Shown here: in pieces, positions 37,005 to 45,725 of the stretch
Layout: every line of letters begins with the position of its first letter
Numbering within the stretch: position 1 is the first letter of the stretch
Source of the DNA: Sulfurospirillum barnesii SES-3
Lineage (GTDB): Bacteria > Campylobacterota > Campylobacteria > Campylobacterales > Sulfurospirillaceae
Direction: 5' to 3'
Length of the DNA: 64,000 nt
Assembly (NCBI RefSeq): GCF_000265295.1
Contig: NC_018002.1
Location: 124,001-188,000, forward strand
Position numbers and translations under genes: made by a program
The notes under the pieces: generated by a model
What the model was told of the DNA's origin: nothing
Seen by the model: the letters and a program-made list of their open reading frames with translations, nothing else
The model's database searches: none

Positions 37005-37509
37005 ACTTTTGGGATTGGTGGGGTTAGCAGCGCTGGTTATCATTGTTTTTTTAATGGTTTATATTCGTGATGTGGAGGTCAATAAAAAACTTTTGGTTTA
37101 TGAAAAAAGCATTGAAGAGCTTAATTATCAAAACCATGTCTTAAACAAGGCGCTCAACGAATTGCGCTCCATTGAAAAAGAGCCAACGCTTGATCCTAAA
37201 GAGATTGAAAAGAAGATCATGTTCACCTTAAAAGAGGAGATTCATAAAAATGTTCTTCCTGTTATTGGCGCACTTAAAGAGATTGAAAATATTATTCAAG
37301 ATTTTAAGGATGAACAAAGTACACGGATTGACAGAATTGAGAGTCGCACCAAAGAGATGAGTTTTGTCTCATCTTCACCCTCTAGCTCGAATGAAAAACT
37401 GATTATTGCGCATTATGCACGAGGAAAAAGTGAAGCCGAAATCGCAAAAGATTTGCGGATTGGTATTGGAGAAGTAGATTTGGTATTAAAGTTGGCAAAT
37501 TTAAAATAA
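36994..37509 (+). CDS. Membrane-anchored coiled-coil protein with C-terminal helix-turn-helix-like segment
   Basis: About 171 residues: one N-terminal membrane helix (about 4-23), a long charged coiled coil (about 28-115), a serine-rich linker (SSSPSSS), then a short terminal domain (LIIAHYARGKSEAEIAKDLR and on) that looks like a helix-turn-helix with the ExAKxLxIxxGEVxLxLxL pattern of DUF6115/SwrB-like proteins. SwrB promotes flagellar assembly in Bacillus; a similar role here is speculation. Start taken as GTG 36994 (AAGGGA upstream); GTG 36988 is possible. Confidence 0.65.
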   Translation: MSIELLGLVGLAALVIIVFLMVYIRDVEVNKKLLVYEKSIEELNYQNHVLNKALNELRSIEKEPTLDPKEIEKKIMFTLKEEIHKNVLPVIGALKEIENIIQDFKDEQSTRIDRIESRTKEMSFVSSSPSSSNEKLIIAHYARGKSEAEIAKDLRIGIGEVDLVLKLANLK

Positions 37510-37532
37510 CGGGTTTACATGTAAACCCGTTA
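37507..37532. terminator. 26-bp perfect palindrome centred on TTACATGTAA
   Basis: TAACGGGTTTACA / TGTAAACCCGTTA is a perfect palindrome of 26 bases. It starts with the TAA stop of the plus-strand gene and ends 8 bases before the stop of the minus-strand chemoreceptor gene. RNA from either strand would form a hairpin with a tight CATG loop. No long T-run follows. Confidence 0.75.
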
Positions 37533-37539
37533 CACTGTG

Positions 37540-38985
37540 TTATTTATGGGTACGAGAAAGCGATGCTGTCTCTTCAATCATAGTATCTAAGAGTTTAAAG
37601 AGCATGTCACTTGCTTCTTCCATACGTTTAAAGTTTTGAATAAAAAATGAGAGTGACTCAGGCGTATACCCCTCTTTAAGCTGTTTCATATTTTCATGAA
37701 CGTAAGCATGCACTGCCTTGTGTGATGTTTCAAGTAACGGAAAGGATTTTGCAAGGCTAAAACGCTCTTGTGTTAGAGGACTATCATACCACTTCCCAAG
37801 TCTGCATTCATGGTGATTACTGAATGTTTCATCACTTTGTTCATTTAAAACAGCAGAGTATGCATTGGTTTTGTAGACAATGTGATCTATTTTCGCCAAG
37901 ATTGTAAAGAGTTTATTCTCAAGCCTAAAGGATGTATCTGCTGTTGCGTTGGCATCTTGATTAAATGCACGTAAAGCTTCTTCAAAATGAATCACACTCT
38001 CCCCACTGTGATTGGCAATGGTACTAATACGATCAGAGTTGGCGTGAATACCATTGGTCTCTTGTTGTAAGGTTTGAATCGTCATGGCAATCTCTTGCGT
38101 GGCTTTTTGCGTACGCTCTGCTAGTTTTCGCACTTCATCAGCAACCACAGCAAACCCACGTCCATGTTCACCCGCACGGGCTGCTTCAATGGCTGCATTC
38201 AGTGCTAAAAGATTGGTTTGATCGGCAATATCTTTAATTAAATTGACCACAGAAGAGATTTCCGAGGTACGAAGACTGAGTGAATTGATAGCCTCATTGG
38301 TGCTGTTTAAAAGCTCTAATAACTCTTTAATACCCAAAGAAAGCTCACTGAGCGTTTCAAGGCTATCGTCTGATTTTTGAGCGGTTGTGTTTGCGATGTT
38401 TGTAATATTGGACATAGAGGTAATGCTATTGGAGAGGTCTGTTTGAATGCTTAAGACACCATTATTGCCATTGCCTAAATCTGAAATCGCAGAAGAGAGT
38501 CTTCCTTTGGCTTTGCCTTTTTCTCCTTCCACAATACCTTTAACACCCTCAGAGAGGTAACGAGCATTAAGTGCGAAAAGACCACGAAATCCTTCGTTGA
38601 AAATATTACGATAGATTTTACCTTGACTTGCAGACTCAATAGATGTTTTGGTTTCACGCATCAAGGCTTCCATTTGATCTAAAAGATCATTAATGCCAAG
38701 TGCAATTTTTGCCATGGGCTGATTTGCGTCAATATTTACAATGCGTGGCTCTAAATTACCACGAGATGCTTCATTGACGGTAGTGAGTATTTTTTCATAC
38801 AATTCAACATCGCATTGCATGGTTTTTCGACTGCCAAAAAAAGAACCTGCTACCACACCAAAAAGTAGTGTGGAGGGGGCAAGTACTCCTTCAAGATTAA
38901 AGAGGTATGTTCCTAAAAGCAGTACACTACTAATGGCTAAAAAAGGTAGTTTATAGGCGTTGTAACATGTTAGAAAATTCTTCAT
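37540..38985 (-). CDS. Methyl-accepting chemotaxis protein with C-terminal CZB domain
   Basis: 481 residues. Two close membrane helices at about 13-50 leave almost no periplasmic domain, so sensing is not by a periplasmic ligand pocket. The signalling hairpin tip is [20 protein letters not shown] in standard form. After it comes a chemoreceptor zinc-binding (CZB) domain with the motif [10 protein letters not shown] and downstream HKAVH histidines. The start ATG 38985, with AAGGA upstream, lies inside the PAS gene, overlapping it by 35 bases. This matches a split Aer-type redox receptor like Campylobacter CetA/CetB. Confidence 0.88.
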   Translation of the reverse strand: MKNFLTCYNAYKLPFLAISSVLLLGTYLFNLEGVLAPSTLLFGVVAGSFFGSRKTMQCDVELYEKILTTVNEASRGNLEPRIVNIDANQPMAKIALGINDLLDQMEALMRETKTSIESASQGKIYRNIFNEGFRGLFALNARYLSEGVKGIVEGEKGKAKGRLSSAISDLGNGNNGVLSIQTDLSNSITSMSNITNIANTTAQKSDDSLETLSELSLGIKELLELLNSTNEAINSLSLRTSEISSVVNLIKDIADQTNLLALNAAIEAARAGEHGRGFAVVADEVRKLAERTQKATQEIAMTIQTLQQETNGIHANSDRISTIANHSGESVIHFEEALRAFNQDANATADTSFRLENKLFTILAKIDHIVYKTNAYSAVLNEQSDETFSNHHECRLGKWYDSPLTQERFSLAKSFPLLETSHKAVHAYVHENMKQLKEGYTPESLSFFIQNFKRMEEASDMLFKLLDTMIEETASLSRTHK

Positions 38986-39466
38986 AACTCATTCCTTTTT
39001 CGTGTAATAGCGTCGTTAAATGCTCCAAAGAGGCTTCAATGCCTCCTTTCTTTTCACGTTCTAACAATGTGGCATAAAGAGGTTCTATAATCTCCAAAGC
39101 TTTTGCATTGGCTTTTCGCCTTATAGAATAATATCCTATGACATTTCCTTTAGCATCCGTGGAGGCTGTCACATTGGCATACACCCAGTAATATCCACCA
39201 TCAAAACTCAAATTTTTTACATAGGCAAAAATTTCTTCTTTGTTTTTAATTTTATCCCATAAAAGTTTGAAAATCACACGAGGCATCTGTGGATGACGAA
39301 TAATATTATGCGGTTTACCCAAAATTTCTTGCTCACTGCCACCTACAATCTTTAAAAAAGGCTCATTACAGTACGTAATTTTTCCATGCGTATCTGTTTT
39401 AGAAACCAAAAAAGCATCCGCGCTCACAGCATGTTCTTTGTTAGTAGGAATAGGCTTATGATTCAT
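38951..39466 (-). CDS. PAS-domain energy-taxis protein (CetB/Aer-like)
   Basis: 171 residues. Residues about 15-115 form a PAS domain of Aer type: [20 protein letters not shown], the NIIRHPQMP segment, and [15 protein letters not shown]. In Aer and CetB this domain binds FAD and reports redox state. The remaining 50 residues are helical. There is no membrane segment. It is co-transcribed with and overlaps the chemoreceptor gene. The FAD cofactor is inferred from family similarity. Confidence 0.85.
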   Translation of the reverse strand: MNHKPIPTNKEHAVSADAFLVSKTDTHGKITYCNEPFLKIVGGSEQEILGKPHNIIRHPQMPRVIFKLLWDKIKNKEEIFAYVKNLSFDGGYYWVYANVTASTDAKGNVIGYYSIRRKANAKALEIIEPLYATLLEREKKGGIEASLEHLTTLLHEKGMSYEEFSNMLQRL

Positions 39467-39564
39467 ATCTTAAGCTCCTTGAGAAAGATTTTCAAAGCAG
39501 AAGAAGTGTATCTCAGATTCTTTTAGAAAGAGCTTCGAAGTTATGACGATTTAAAATACACACC

Positions 39565-39592
39565 TTGCATCAATGTTAGATTTATGTATAAT
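39565..39592 (+). promoter_or_regulatory. Candidate sigma-70 promoter for moaA
   Basis: TTGCAT (39565-39570), 16-base spacer, TATAAT (39587-39592); moaA starts at 39650. The roughly 50-base leader contains CATGAG at 39599, complementary to CTCATG at the start codon, which could weakly pair; I do not see a molybdenum-cofactor riboswitch consensus. Confidence 0.5.
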
Positions 39593-39649
39593 ATCCCCCA
39601 TGAGTTTTGCAAGCGTGAAAGCAGATGAATAAATAAAACGAGGAATCTC

Positions 39650-40618
39650 ATGCTGATTGATGGATTTGGAAGAAATGTAAGCTATTTACGAATTTCAGTG
39701 ACAGAACGGTGTAATTTTAGATGCCAATATTGTATGCCAGAAAAACCCTTTTCATGGGTTCCAAAAGAGAATTTACTCAGCTTTGAAGAGTTGTTTTTAT
39801 TTGTAAAAGTGGCGATTGATGAGGGTATTACTAAAATACGCATCACAGGGGGAGAGCCACTTTTACGAACCGATTTGGATAAATTTATTGCCATGATTAA
39901 TACGCATAAAAGTGGTTTAGATTTGGCACTCACGAGCAATGGTTTTTTACTCAAAGAAGCAGCCCAAAAACTAAAAGATGCAGGGCTTAAAAGGGTTAAT
40001 ATTTCACTGGATAGCCTCAAAGCTGATGTGGCAGCAAAAATGGCACAAAAAGATGTTTTGCATAAGGTGCAAGCAGGTATTGATGAAGCACTTCGTGTAG
40101 GGCTTAAGGTGAAAATTAATATGGTACCTATTCAAGGTATTAATGCCGATGAGGTGTTAGAGGTATTGGAGTATGCAAAAGCACGTGGTATGTCTATTCG
40201 TTTTATTGAATACATGGAAAATGTGCATGCTAAAGAGCAACTCAAAGGCTTAAGTGGTGATGAGGTACAAGCACTCATTGCTCAAAAATATGCTTTCAAA
40301 GCTATTGGCAGGCAAGGACCGAGTCCTGCACATCTTTTTGAGATGGAAGATGGGTATATTTTTGGTATCATCGACCCACACAAACATGATTTTTGCGAAG
40401 ATTGCAATCGCATACGTCTTACAGCAGAGGGCATGCTGATTCCCTGTTTATATTTTGATGAGGCAATGAGCATTAAAGATGCGGTTCACAAAGGGGATGT
40501 TGCGGGTGCTGCTGAGATTTTAAAAGAGGTTCTTCGTAATAAACCTGAAAAGAATAAATGGAGCAGTGATGACCAAAATGAGGTCTCTAGTCGCGCTTTT
40601 TATGAGACAGGCGGATAA
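39650..40618 (+). CDS. moaA: GTP 3',8-cyclase (molybdenum cofactor biosynthesis)
   Basis: A 322-residue radical-SAM enzyme that carries out the first step of molybdopterin synthesis. The N-terminal cluster is Cys21, 25, 28 (CNFRCQYC), followed by GEPLLRTD. The C-terminal cluster has the [15 protein letters not shown] and CLYF cysteines. The final GG dipeptide (ETGG) needed for activity in MoaA is present. The last 19 bases overlap the convergent moeA-like gene tail. Confidence 0.95.
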   Translation: MLIDGFGRNVSYLRISVTERCNFRCQYCMPEKPFSWVPKENLLSFEELFLFVKVAIDEGITKIRITGGEPLLRTDLDKFIAMINTHKSGLDLALTSNGFLLKEAAQKLKDAGLKRVNISLDSLKADVAAKMAQKDVLHKVQAGIDEALRVGLKVKINMVPIQGINADEVLEVLEYAKARGMSIRFIEYMENVHAKEQLKGLSGDEVQALIAQKYAFKAIGRQGPSPAHLFEMEDGYIFGIIDPHKHDFCEDCNRIRLTAEGMLIPCLYFDEAMSIKDAVHKGDVAGAAEILKEVLRNKPEKNKWSSDDQNEVSSRAFYETGG

Positions 40619-41754
40619 GTAAAACAGAAGAAGGAAACCTCTTCTCCTTCTTCGATAATCGCTCGATTTTCACTCAAGATATAGCCATTGCATTGACTTA
40701 AAATCGTGAGTCTTCCTGCCTCGTAGTGGGGTGCACTTATAAAATGACTTCCATCACTGCGCCCAGGAATAGCACTCACACAATCTTCTTTACATGTAAT
40801 GCGTTTTTGATTGATACACGAAATAAAAGAAGGCAAAAAAGGTAGGTGCATTTGAAGGTGCCTTAGTAGTGGAACACCTAACATTTCAAAGCCAAGCATA
40901 CAACTAAGGGGTAGGCCAGGTAGATGTAAAATAGGTTTTGAATGAAGCAGACTAAGCGCACTGGGTTTTGCAGGGGCGAGGCGAACATGATGAAAAAGAG
41001 GAGGTAAGGTTCTTTTTTCCAAAAGACGACACATACTGTCCTCACAACTCATTGCCCCTGTGGTTATCACAAAATCTGATGTTTCAGCGAGCGTAGAAAG
41101 GTTCAATAAAATAGCCTCTTCATTGTCATCACACACGATACAATCAACGACTTTACCGCCCAGTTCCATAATACGTGCCGCAATACTGATGGCATTGGAG
41201 TTATAAATTTCTCCACGAACCAATTGAGCCCCAATACTTAAAATGCTTACCGTAGGTTTTTTAAAAACACAAAGCGTTTGAATGCCTTGTGAGGCTAATG
41301 CGGTTATTTTTTGGGCACTGAGTCTCTCCCCTTTTGCCAGTAAAATGTCTCCTTTTTCACTGTCTTCCCCCTCTTTTTTTATGTGTGTAAAAGGGTTTGC
41401 ATGTAAACCGATGTGAATCGTATCGTCTGTTTGATTTAACACTTCTTCCTCGGGAATAATGGTATTAATCCCCTGCGGAACTGACTCCCCCGTACACATT
41501 TTTACACCAAAACCTACAGGAATAGGGTTGGGATAAGGAGGGGTAAGAAGGCGATAGCATGTGGTGTTGGATGCAAAGGCAATACCATACCCTTCTTTAA
41601 GGCTCATAGGGTATGTTGGAAGTGCCATTTTTGCACATATATCACGGCTAGAAATACGATGCAACGCCTTAAGAAGAGGAAGCGTTTGTTTTACATGTAA
41701 AGGCTGAACACGGGTGTGAATCAAACAGAGTGCTTCATGATAGGAAATGGGCAT
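40600..41754 (-). CDS. moeA: Molybdopterin molybdenumtransferase (MoeA-like)
   Basis: About 384 residues from ATG 41754. The MoeA core is visible as TGAMSCEDS (MPT-binding loop, unusual SCEDS sequence), [20 protein letters not shown] and the beta-barrel C-terminus. It inserts molybdate into molybdopterin. The family's GxSxGDxD loop reads [16 protein letters not shown] here, so it is a divergent paralog and may not be the main MoeA. An upstream frame continues to 41814, but ATG 41754 with AAAGG is a better start. Internal TTACATGTAA copies at 40790 and 41691. Confidence 0.82.
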   Translation of the reverse strand: MPISYHEALCLIHTRVQPLHVKQTLPLLKALHRISSRDICAKMALPTYPMSLKEGYGIAFASNTTCYRLLTPPYPNPIPVGFGVKMCTGESVPQGINTIIPEEEVLNQTDDTIHIGLHANPFTHIKKEGEDSEKGDILLAKGERLSAQKITALASQGIQTLCVFKKPTVSILSIGAQLVRGEIYNSNAISIAARIMELGGKVVDCIVCDDNEEAILLNLSTLAETSDFVITTGAMSCEDSMCRLLEKRTLPPLFHHVRLAPAKPSALSLLHSKPILHLPGLPLSCMLGFEMLGVPLLRHLQMHLPFLPSFISCINQKRITCKEDCVSAIPGRSDGSHFISAPHYEAGRLTILSQCNGYILSENRAIIEEGEEVSFFCFTYPPVS

Positions 41755-41834
41755 AAAAATAACCTTTGAATTTATGGGCAATATTATACTAAGAATGGTA
41801 GACTTTTGAATCATTTTTGGAAGGATTTTTTTAT

Positions 41835-42245
41835 ATGGATGAACTTATACGCCTCTCAATCCAATTGCACCTTGTTTTTATTGTTCTTTTAGGGTTGCTT
41901 ATTGGCATTAATCTTTATTTACTCAACAGTGATAGAACCTTTGTAAAACTCTCCAAACGCTTAGAGCTTTTAGCGCCTCAGTACTACATCATACTTTCAG
42001 CTATTTTTTTTACGGGTATCATTGTAATGGCGGTGCAGCAGTTTCATTTTTCAGTCTCACTAGGCGTTATGATTATCGTCTGGGGTGGTATGATTGCTTT
42101 TGGTATCAAAGGGCGTCGCATGTATAAAAAAATAGAACGCACCGAATCTTCTCAAAAAGCCTATAAACAATTTGCTAGTAAAAAATATGCCCTTGCTTTG
42201 CTCGCTTTGCTTGCGACAAGCATCTTCTTTTATACGGTGCATTAA
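41835..42245 (+). CDS. Small integral membrane protein, unknown function
   Basis: About 136 residues with four predicted helices: about 6-30, 45-65, 72-90 and 115-135. No motif that I recognise. The start ATG 41835 is preceded by AAGGA; an upstream ATG-free extension of six codons exists. It ends one base before rsmE, with which it is probably co-transcribed. I recall a hypothetical membrane gene in the same place in Campylobacter jejuni. Confidence 0.7.
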   Translation: MDELIRLSIQLHLVFIVLLGLLIGINLYLLNSDRTFVKLSKRLELLAPQYYIILSAIFFTGIIVMAVQQFHFSVSLGVMIIVWGGMIAFGIKGRRMYKKIERTESSQKAYKQFASKKYALALLALLATSIFFYTVH

Positions 42246-42246
42246 G

Positions 42247-42915
42247 ATGCAGTTTGTTTATCATCCCAAAGCAGGAGAAAAGCAATTAAGCGTTGATGTC
42301 AGGGCGTATGAACATCTTTTTAAGGTACGTCGTGTGGCAAAGGATGCTTTAGTGTATTGGCGCAATCTTGAAGATAGCCTATTGTATGCTTATACGATAA
42401 GAGATATTGGTAAAAAAGAGGCATGGCTTGAGTTGGTCTCTTTTTCAGAGTTGCCCTGTGTTGCTTTAAAAAATATTCACATTGGGTGGTGCGTGGTTGA
42501 TCCAAAAATTGTTGAAAAAACACTTCCCATGCTGAATGAATTGGGCGTGCATAAAATGAACTTTGTGTATGGTGAATTTTCACAAAAAAATCATACGCTT
42601 GATTTTGAACGTATGAAACGTATTTTGATTAACTCTTCTCAGCAGTGTGGCCGTAGTCATTTAATGGAAATAGAACTCTTTTCAAGCCTACAAAGTTATC
42701 TGATCCAGTATCCTCACAGCTATGTTTTAGATTTTTCACAAAATGTATTGGAAAAAACGGAGGCAATTTCTTCTATGATTGTAGGACCTGAGGGTGGGTT
42801 TAGTGAAAAAGAGAGAGCATTGCTTAAAAATCAGCCCATTGTAGGTCTTACATGTAAAACTATTTTGAGAAGCGAAACGGCTGTTGTGGCGGTTGCCTCC
42901 AAAATATTGGCATGA
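42247..42915 (+). CDS. rsmE: 16S rRNA (uracil1498-N3)-methyltransferase
   Basis: 222 residues, SPOUT-fold methyltransferase. It has an N-terminal PUA-like part and a C-terminal knot with the RsmE signatures IVGPEGGFSEKE and the terminal LRSETAVVAVASKIL. ATG 42247 begins the conserved MQFVYHP; an extension upstream would overlap the membrane-protein gene. TTACATGTAA at 42848-42857 is read as Leu-Thr-Cys-Lys. Confidence 0.92.
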   Translation: MQFVYHPKAGEKQLSVDVRAYEHLFKVRRVAKDALVYWRNLEDSLLYAYTIRDIGKKEAWLELVSFSELPCVALKNIHIGWCVVDPKIVEKTLPMLNELGVHKMNFVYGEFSQKNHTLDFERMKRILINSSQQCGRSHLMEIELFSSLQSYLIQYPHSYVLDFSQNVLEKTEAISSMIVGPEGGFSEKERALLKNQPIVGLTCKTILRSETAVVAVASKILA

Positions 42916-42916
42916 C

Positions 42917-42970
42917 TTGAAATAATGAATCTTTTGTGCTATAATTTGCACCCTTTGGCAGAACGCCAAA
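42917..42970 (+). promoter_or_regulatory. Promoter and leader hairpin of rpmE
   Basis: TTGAAA (42917-42922), 17-base spacer, TATAAT (42940-42945): the best consensus promoter in the window. Just downstream TTTGGC agaac GCCAAA (42954-42970) forms a 6-bp hairpin at the 5' end of the expected transcript, about 40 bases before the rpmE start. Confidence 0.7.
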
Positions 42971-43010
42971 TAATAGATTTTATTTTTATGAATAATTAAG
43001 GAAAAATAGT

Positions 43011-43211
43011 ATGAAAAAAGATATTCATCCTGAATATGTACCGTGTGTTGTAACCTGCGCGTGTGGCAATAGTTTTGAGACTATGTCAAATAAAGCAGAG
43101 TTAAGAATTGATATTTGCAGTTCATGTCATCCCTTCTTTACGGGCAGTGAGAAGATTGTAGATGCTGCTGGCCGTGTTGAGAAATTTAAGAAAAAATATA
43201 ACCTTAAATAA
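43011..43211 (+). CDS. rpmE: 50S ribosomal protein L31
   Basis: A 66-residue L31 of the zinc-binding C+ type: cysteines at VTCACGNSF and ICSSCHPF form the family's zinc site. Ribosome site AAGGA precedes the ATG. A consensus promoter with a leader hairpin lies upstream. Confidence 0.97.
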   Translation: MKKDIHPEYVPCVVTCACGNSFETMSNKAELRIDICSSCHPFFTGSEKIVDAAGRVEKFKKKYNLK

Positions 43212-43226
43212 GCTCCTGTAAAACCC

Positions 43227-44039
43227 TTGGTTTACTTCATTCCTACTCCCATAGGAAACTTAGATGACATTTCCGTTAGAAGCTTAAAAGTTCTAGCGGA
43301 GTGTCAAACGCTTTTTTGCGAAGACACACGCATTACTAAAAAATTACTCTCTTTACTTTCACAACGCCATGGCATTGAATTTCACATTAAACAGTTTATC
43401 TCCATGCACTCTCATAATGAAACGTATCTCTTATCAACCATTGATAAAACTATTTTTAACGAAACTGTAGGCTATTTAAGTGATGCAGGTATGCCTTGTG
43501 TGAGTGATCCAGGAAGTGCATTGGTTCGTTTTTGTCAAGAAAACACCCTTGCGTATGAGGTTTTACCTGGCGCCAATGCCGCACTTTTAGCCTATGTGAG
43601 CAGTGGCATCCAAATCCATCAATTCTTATTTTATGGTTTTTTATCGCATAAAGGGATCGAGAGACAAAATGAGCTTTTTAAGGCATTGAACGCACCTTAT
43701 GCGGTGATTGTGTATGAATCCCCTCACCGTATTGAAAAATTAATAGAAGAGTTGGTTCAGTTTGCACCCCAACGCTCAATTTTTGCAATCAAAGAAGCAA
43801 CCAAGATGCATGAAAAACGGTTTTTTGGTACCCCTTTAGCCGTAAAAGAAGCTTTTAAAACCGCTAATCTTAAAGGTGAATGGGTGGTGGTTATTAATCC
43901 TGAAGCTCAGGAGGGTGGTGAAGCCATAACAAAAGAAGACCTTTTAGATTTAGAAATTCCTCCCAAACAAAAAGCCAAGCTTCTTTCTAAACTAACAGGT
44001 TTGAGTGTTAAAGAGTGGTATACAAAGCTTCAAAACTAA
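43227..44039 (+). CDS. rsmI: 16S rRNA (cytidine1402-2'-O)-methyltransferase
   Basis: 270 residues, tetrapyrrole-methylase fold. N-terminal PTPIGNLDDISVRSLKVL and FCEDTRITKKLL are RsmI signatures, with SDAGMPCVSDPGSALV as the SAM-binding loop. The start is TTG 43227 (MVYFIPTPIGN), 15 bases after rpmE, so the two are probably one transcript. A TTACATGTAA copy follows the stop at 44053. Confidence 0.94.
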   Translation: MVYFIPTPIGNLDDISVRSLKVLAECQTLFCEDTRITKKLLSLLSQRHGIEFHIKQFISMHSHNETYLLSTIDKTIFNETVGYLSDAGMPCVSDPGSALVRFCQENTLAYEVLPGANAALLAYVSSGIQIHQFLFYGFLSHKGIERQNELFKALNAPYAVIVYESPHRIEKLIEELVQFAPQRSIFAIKEATKMHEKRFFGTPLAVKEAFKTANLKGEWVVVINPEAQEGGEAITKEDLLDLEIPPKQKAKLLSKLTGLSVKEWYTKLQN

Positions 44040-44052
44040 TCTTACTTTTTTG

Positions 44053-44062
44053 TTACATGTAA
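44053..44062. repeat. TTACATGTAA palindrome after rsmI
   Basis: Exact copy 13 bases after the rsmI stop, in the 92-base gap before the next methyltransferase gene. A TACAAT element at 44119 could be the next promoter's -10. Confidence 0.8.
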
Positions 44063-44131
44063 ATGCCTAAAACCGTCTCTTTTTTTCTACGACTCGTATT
44101 ATTTTAAGCCATTTTGGATACAATAATTACC

Positions 44132-44815
44132 ATGATAATCTATGGAAAACAACTCTTTTTACATCTGTTAAAGCACTATCCTTCAAGGATTGAGACGGTA
44201 TTTTTACCCAAAAAGTGTGACCCTAAGCTTTTTTCACAAATTGCTCGTGTAACGGAGAATATTTGCACGATTGATGAACGAAAAGCGCAAGCACTCTGTC
44301 ATGGTGGAAATCATCAAGGATTTATTGCTCAAATTAAAGACCTTGAACTCACGCCTTTTAGCGAAATGAAACAAGGTTCTTTTTTGGTAGTTTTAGATGA
44401 AGTAACCGATGTGGGAAATATTGGTGCAATTGTTCGTAGTGCTTATGCTTTTGGCGCAGACGGATTAATTTTAAGTGGTATGAAAACATGTAATTTAGAA
44501 GCCATTTTACGTACCAGTAGTGCCGCAGCATTTGAATTACCTATTGCCTTGTGTCCCTCCACAAAAGATATGCTCAATGAACTTAAACAAATGGGTTTTA
44601 TGTTGTATGGTGCGGATATGGGTGGTGTAGATGTGCGAGAGGTTTCATTTGCCCCTAAATGTGTTTTGATTATGGGCAGTGAGGGCAAAGGGCTATCGCC
44701 TAAAGTAAAAGAGAAATTGGATACGGTTGTGTCTATTAAAATGGCAAGAGCATTTGACTCTTTAAATGTAAGTGCTGCAGCAGCAGTACTTTGTGAGAGG
44801 ATCGCTAATGGATAA
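44132..44815 (+). CDS. rlmB: 23S rRNA (guanosine-2'-O)-methyltransferase RlmB-like (SpoU family)
   Basis: 227 residues. The SpoU motifs are LDEVTDVGNIGAIVRSAYAFGADG (motif 1), CVLIMGSEGKGLSP (motif 2) and VSIKMARAFDSLNVSAAAAV (motif 3). It methylates a guanosine 2'-OH in 23S rRNA, or possibly a tRNA in the sister family. The ATG 44132 is chosen because the N-terminus MIIYGKQ fits; an upstream in-frame start is less likely. The stop overlaps the next gene. Confidence 0.88.
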   Translation: MIIYGKQLFLHLLKHYPSRIETVFLPKKCDPKLFSQIARVTENICTIDERKAQALCHGGNHQGFIAQIKDLELTPFSEMKQGSFLVVLDEVTDVGNIGAIVRSAYAFGADGLILSGMKTCNLEAILRTSSAAAFELPIALCPSTKDMLNELKQMGFMLYGADMGGVDVREVSFAPKCVLIMGSEGKGLSPKVKEKLDTVVSIKMARAFDSLNVSAAAAVLCERIANG

Positions 44816-45725
44816 CGATGTCAAAATGTTGGAGAAGGTAGGTCTAAAAGAGGTTTCCTCTAAGACACATATTGAAGTAAAACAGTTAGAGTATATCCTT
44901 AATGCACAATACGACAAGCTGAATAAAATCAATACCTTAGGTTTTGTAAAAATTCTCTCACGTGAATATGCCATAGATTTTACAGAATGGCTTGAAGGCT
45001 ATCATGATTATTGGGCAGAACAGGATAAGGAAGAAGAGTCTCAAAATGAAGGAATTTTTATTTGCGCAAGAAGCGATAGAGGTTCTAAAAAGCTAGCATG
45101 GTTCTTTTTATTGGTTGTCTTTATTGCCAGTATCTTTTTTGTTGGTTCTATTTTCGAGGTAGACAGAGCGATTCCTAGTCTTTTAGACAAGGTTAAAACT
45201 GAATTACCGCAAACTCCAAGTAGTGCTTATCAAAATACATCTGCAATCAAAGAAGCGACAAATTCTTTAGGGGTTAAAGTTGAAGAACGTGTGATAGAGA
45301 CCAATAGCACCAATGCATCAATTCAAGCAGTGGTTGTAAGTATTGATGAAAATTTAACACGTACAGAAGAATTCAATACAACAGTGATAGAAACGTCTTC
45401 TGCGCAAATAGAATCCAATACAACAATTGAAAATAAGCAAAGTGTGCAAACCGCACTTTTACAACCCAGAAGACGTATGTGGGTGGGAATTGTTAATTTG
45501 GAGAATAATGTTCGAAAAGAGAGTTCAAATGATTTGAACATTACCATTGATTTGAATCAACGACAAATTATTAAGACAGGGCATGGCTTTTTTAAACTTT
45601 CATACGATGATACCGTTGAAGACTTTAGTGAGCAAGGCTCGACACGTTTTTTAGTTGAAAATGGTACGATTAAAAAAATTTCAGAAGAAAAATTTGTAGA
45701 GTTAAATCGAGGTAAAAATTGGTGA
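44808..45725 (+). CDS. Membrane protein with cytoplasmic HTH-like and periplasmic Asn/Thr-rich domains (RodZ-like layout)
   Basis: 305 residues. N-terminal cytoplasmic part (about 1-95) contains VGLKEVSSKTHIEVKQLEYI, which could be a helix-turn-helix as in RodZ. A single membrane helix (WFFLLVVFIASIFFVGSIF) lies near 103-121. The periplasmic part has a low-complexity Thr/Asn/Glu-rich linker and then a compact domain. RodZ links MreB to wall growth; that role here is an inference from layout alone. ATG 44808 overlaps the rlmB stop. Corresponds in position to Cj0152c as I remember it. Confidence 0.65.
   Translation: MDNDVKMLEKVGLKEVSSKTHIEVKQLEYILNAQYDKLNKINTLGFVKILSREYAIDFTEWLEGYHDYWAEQDKEEESQNEGIFICARSDRGSKKLAWFFLLVVFIASIFFVGSIFEVDRAIPSLLDKVKTELPQTPSSAYQNTSAIKEATNSLGVKVEERVIETNSTNASIQAVVVSIDENLTRTEEFNTTVIETSSAQIESNTTIENKQSVQTALLQPRRRMWVGIVNLENNVRKESSNDLNITIDLNQRQIIKTGHGFFKLSYDDTVEDFSEQGSTRFLVENGTIKKISEEKFVELNRGKNW

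Noticed and set aside
39593-39652. Molybdenum-cofactor riboswitch before moaA
   Set aside because: The leader is only about 50 bases and I do not see the conserved multi-stem elements; just a weak CATGAG/CTCATG pairing.
40626-40653. GAAGAAGG / CCTTCTTC inverted repeat as a moaA terminator
   Set aside because: It lies within the moeA-like coding sequence, has an 11-base or longer loop and no T-run; could arise from Lys/Glu codons.
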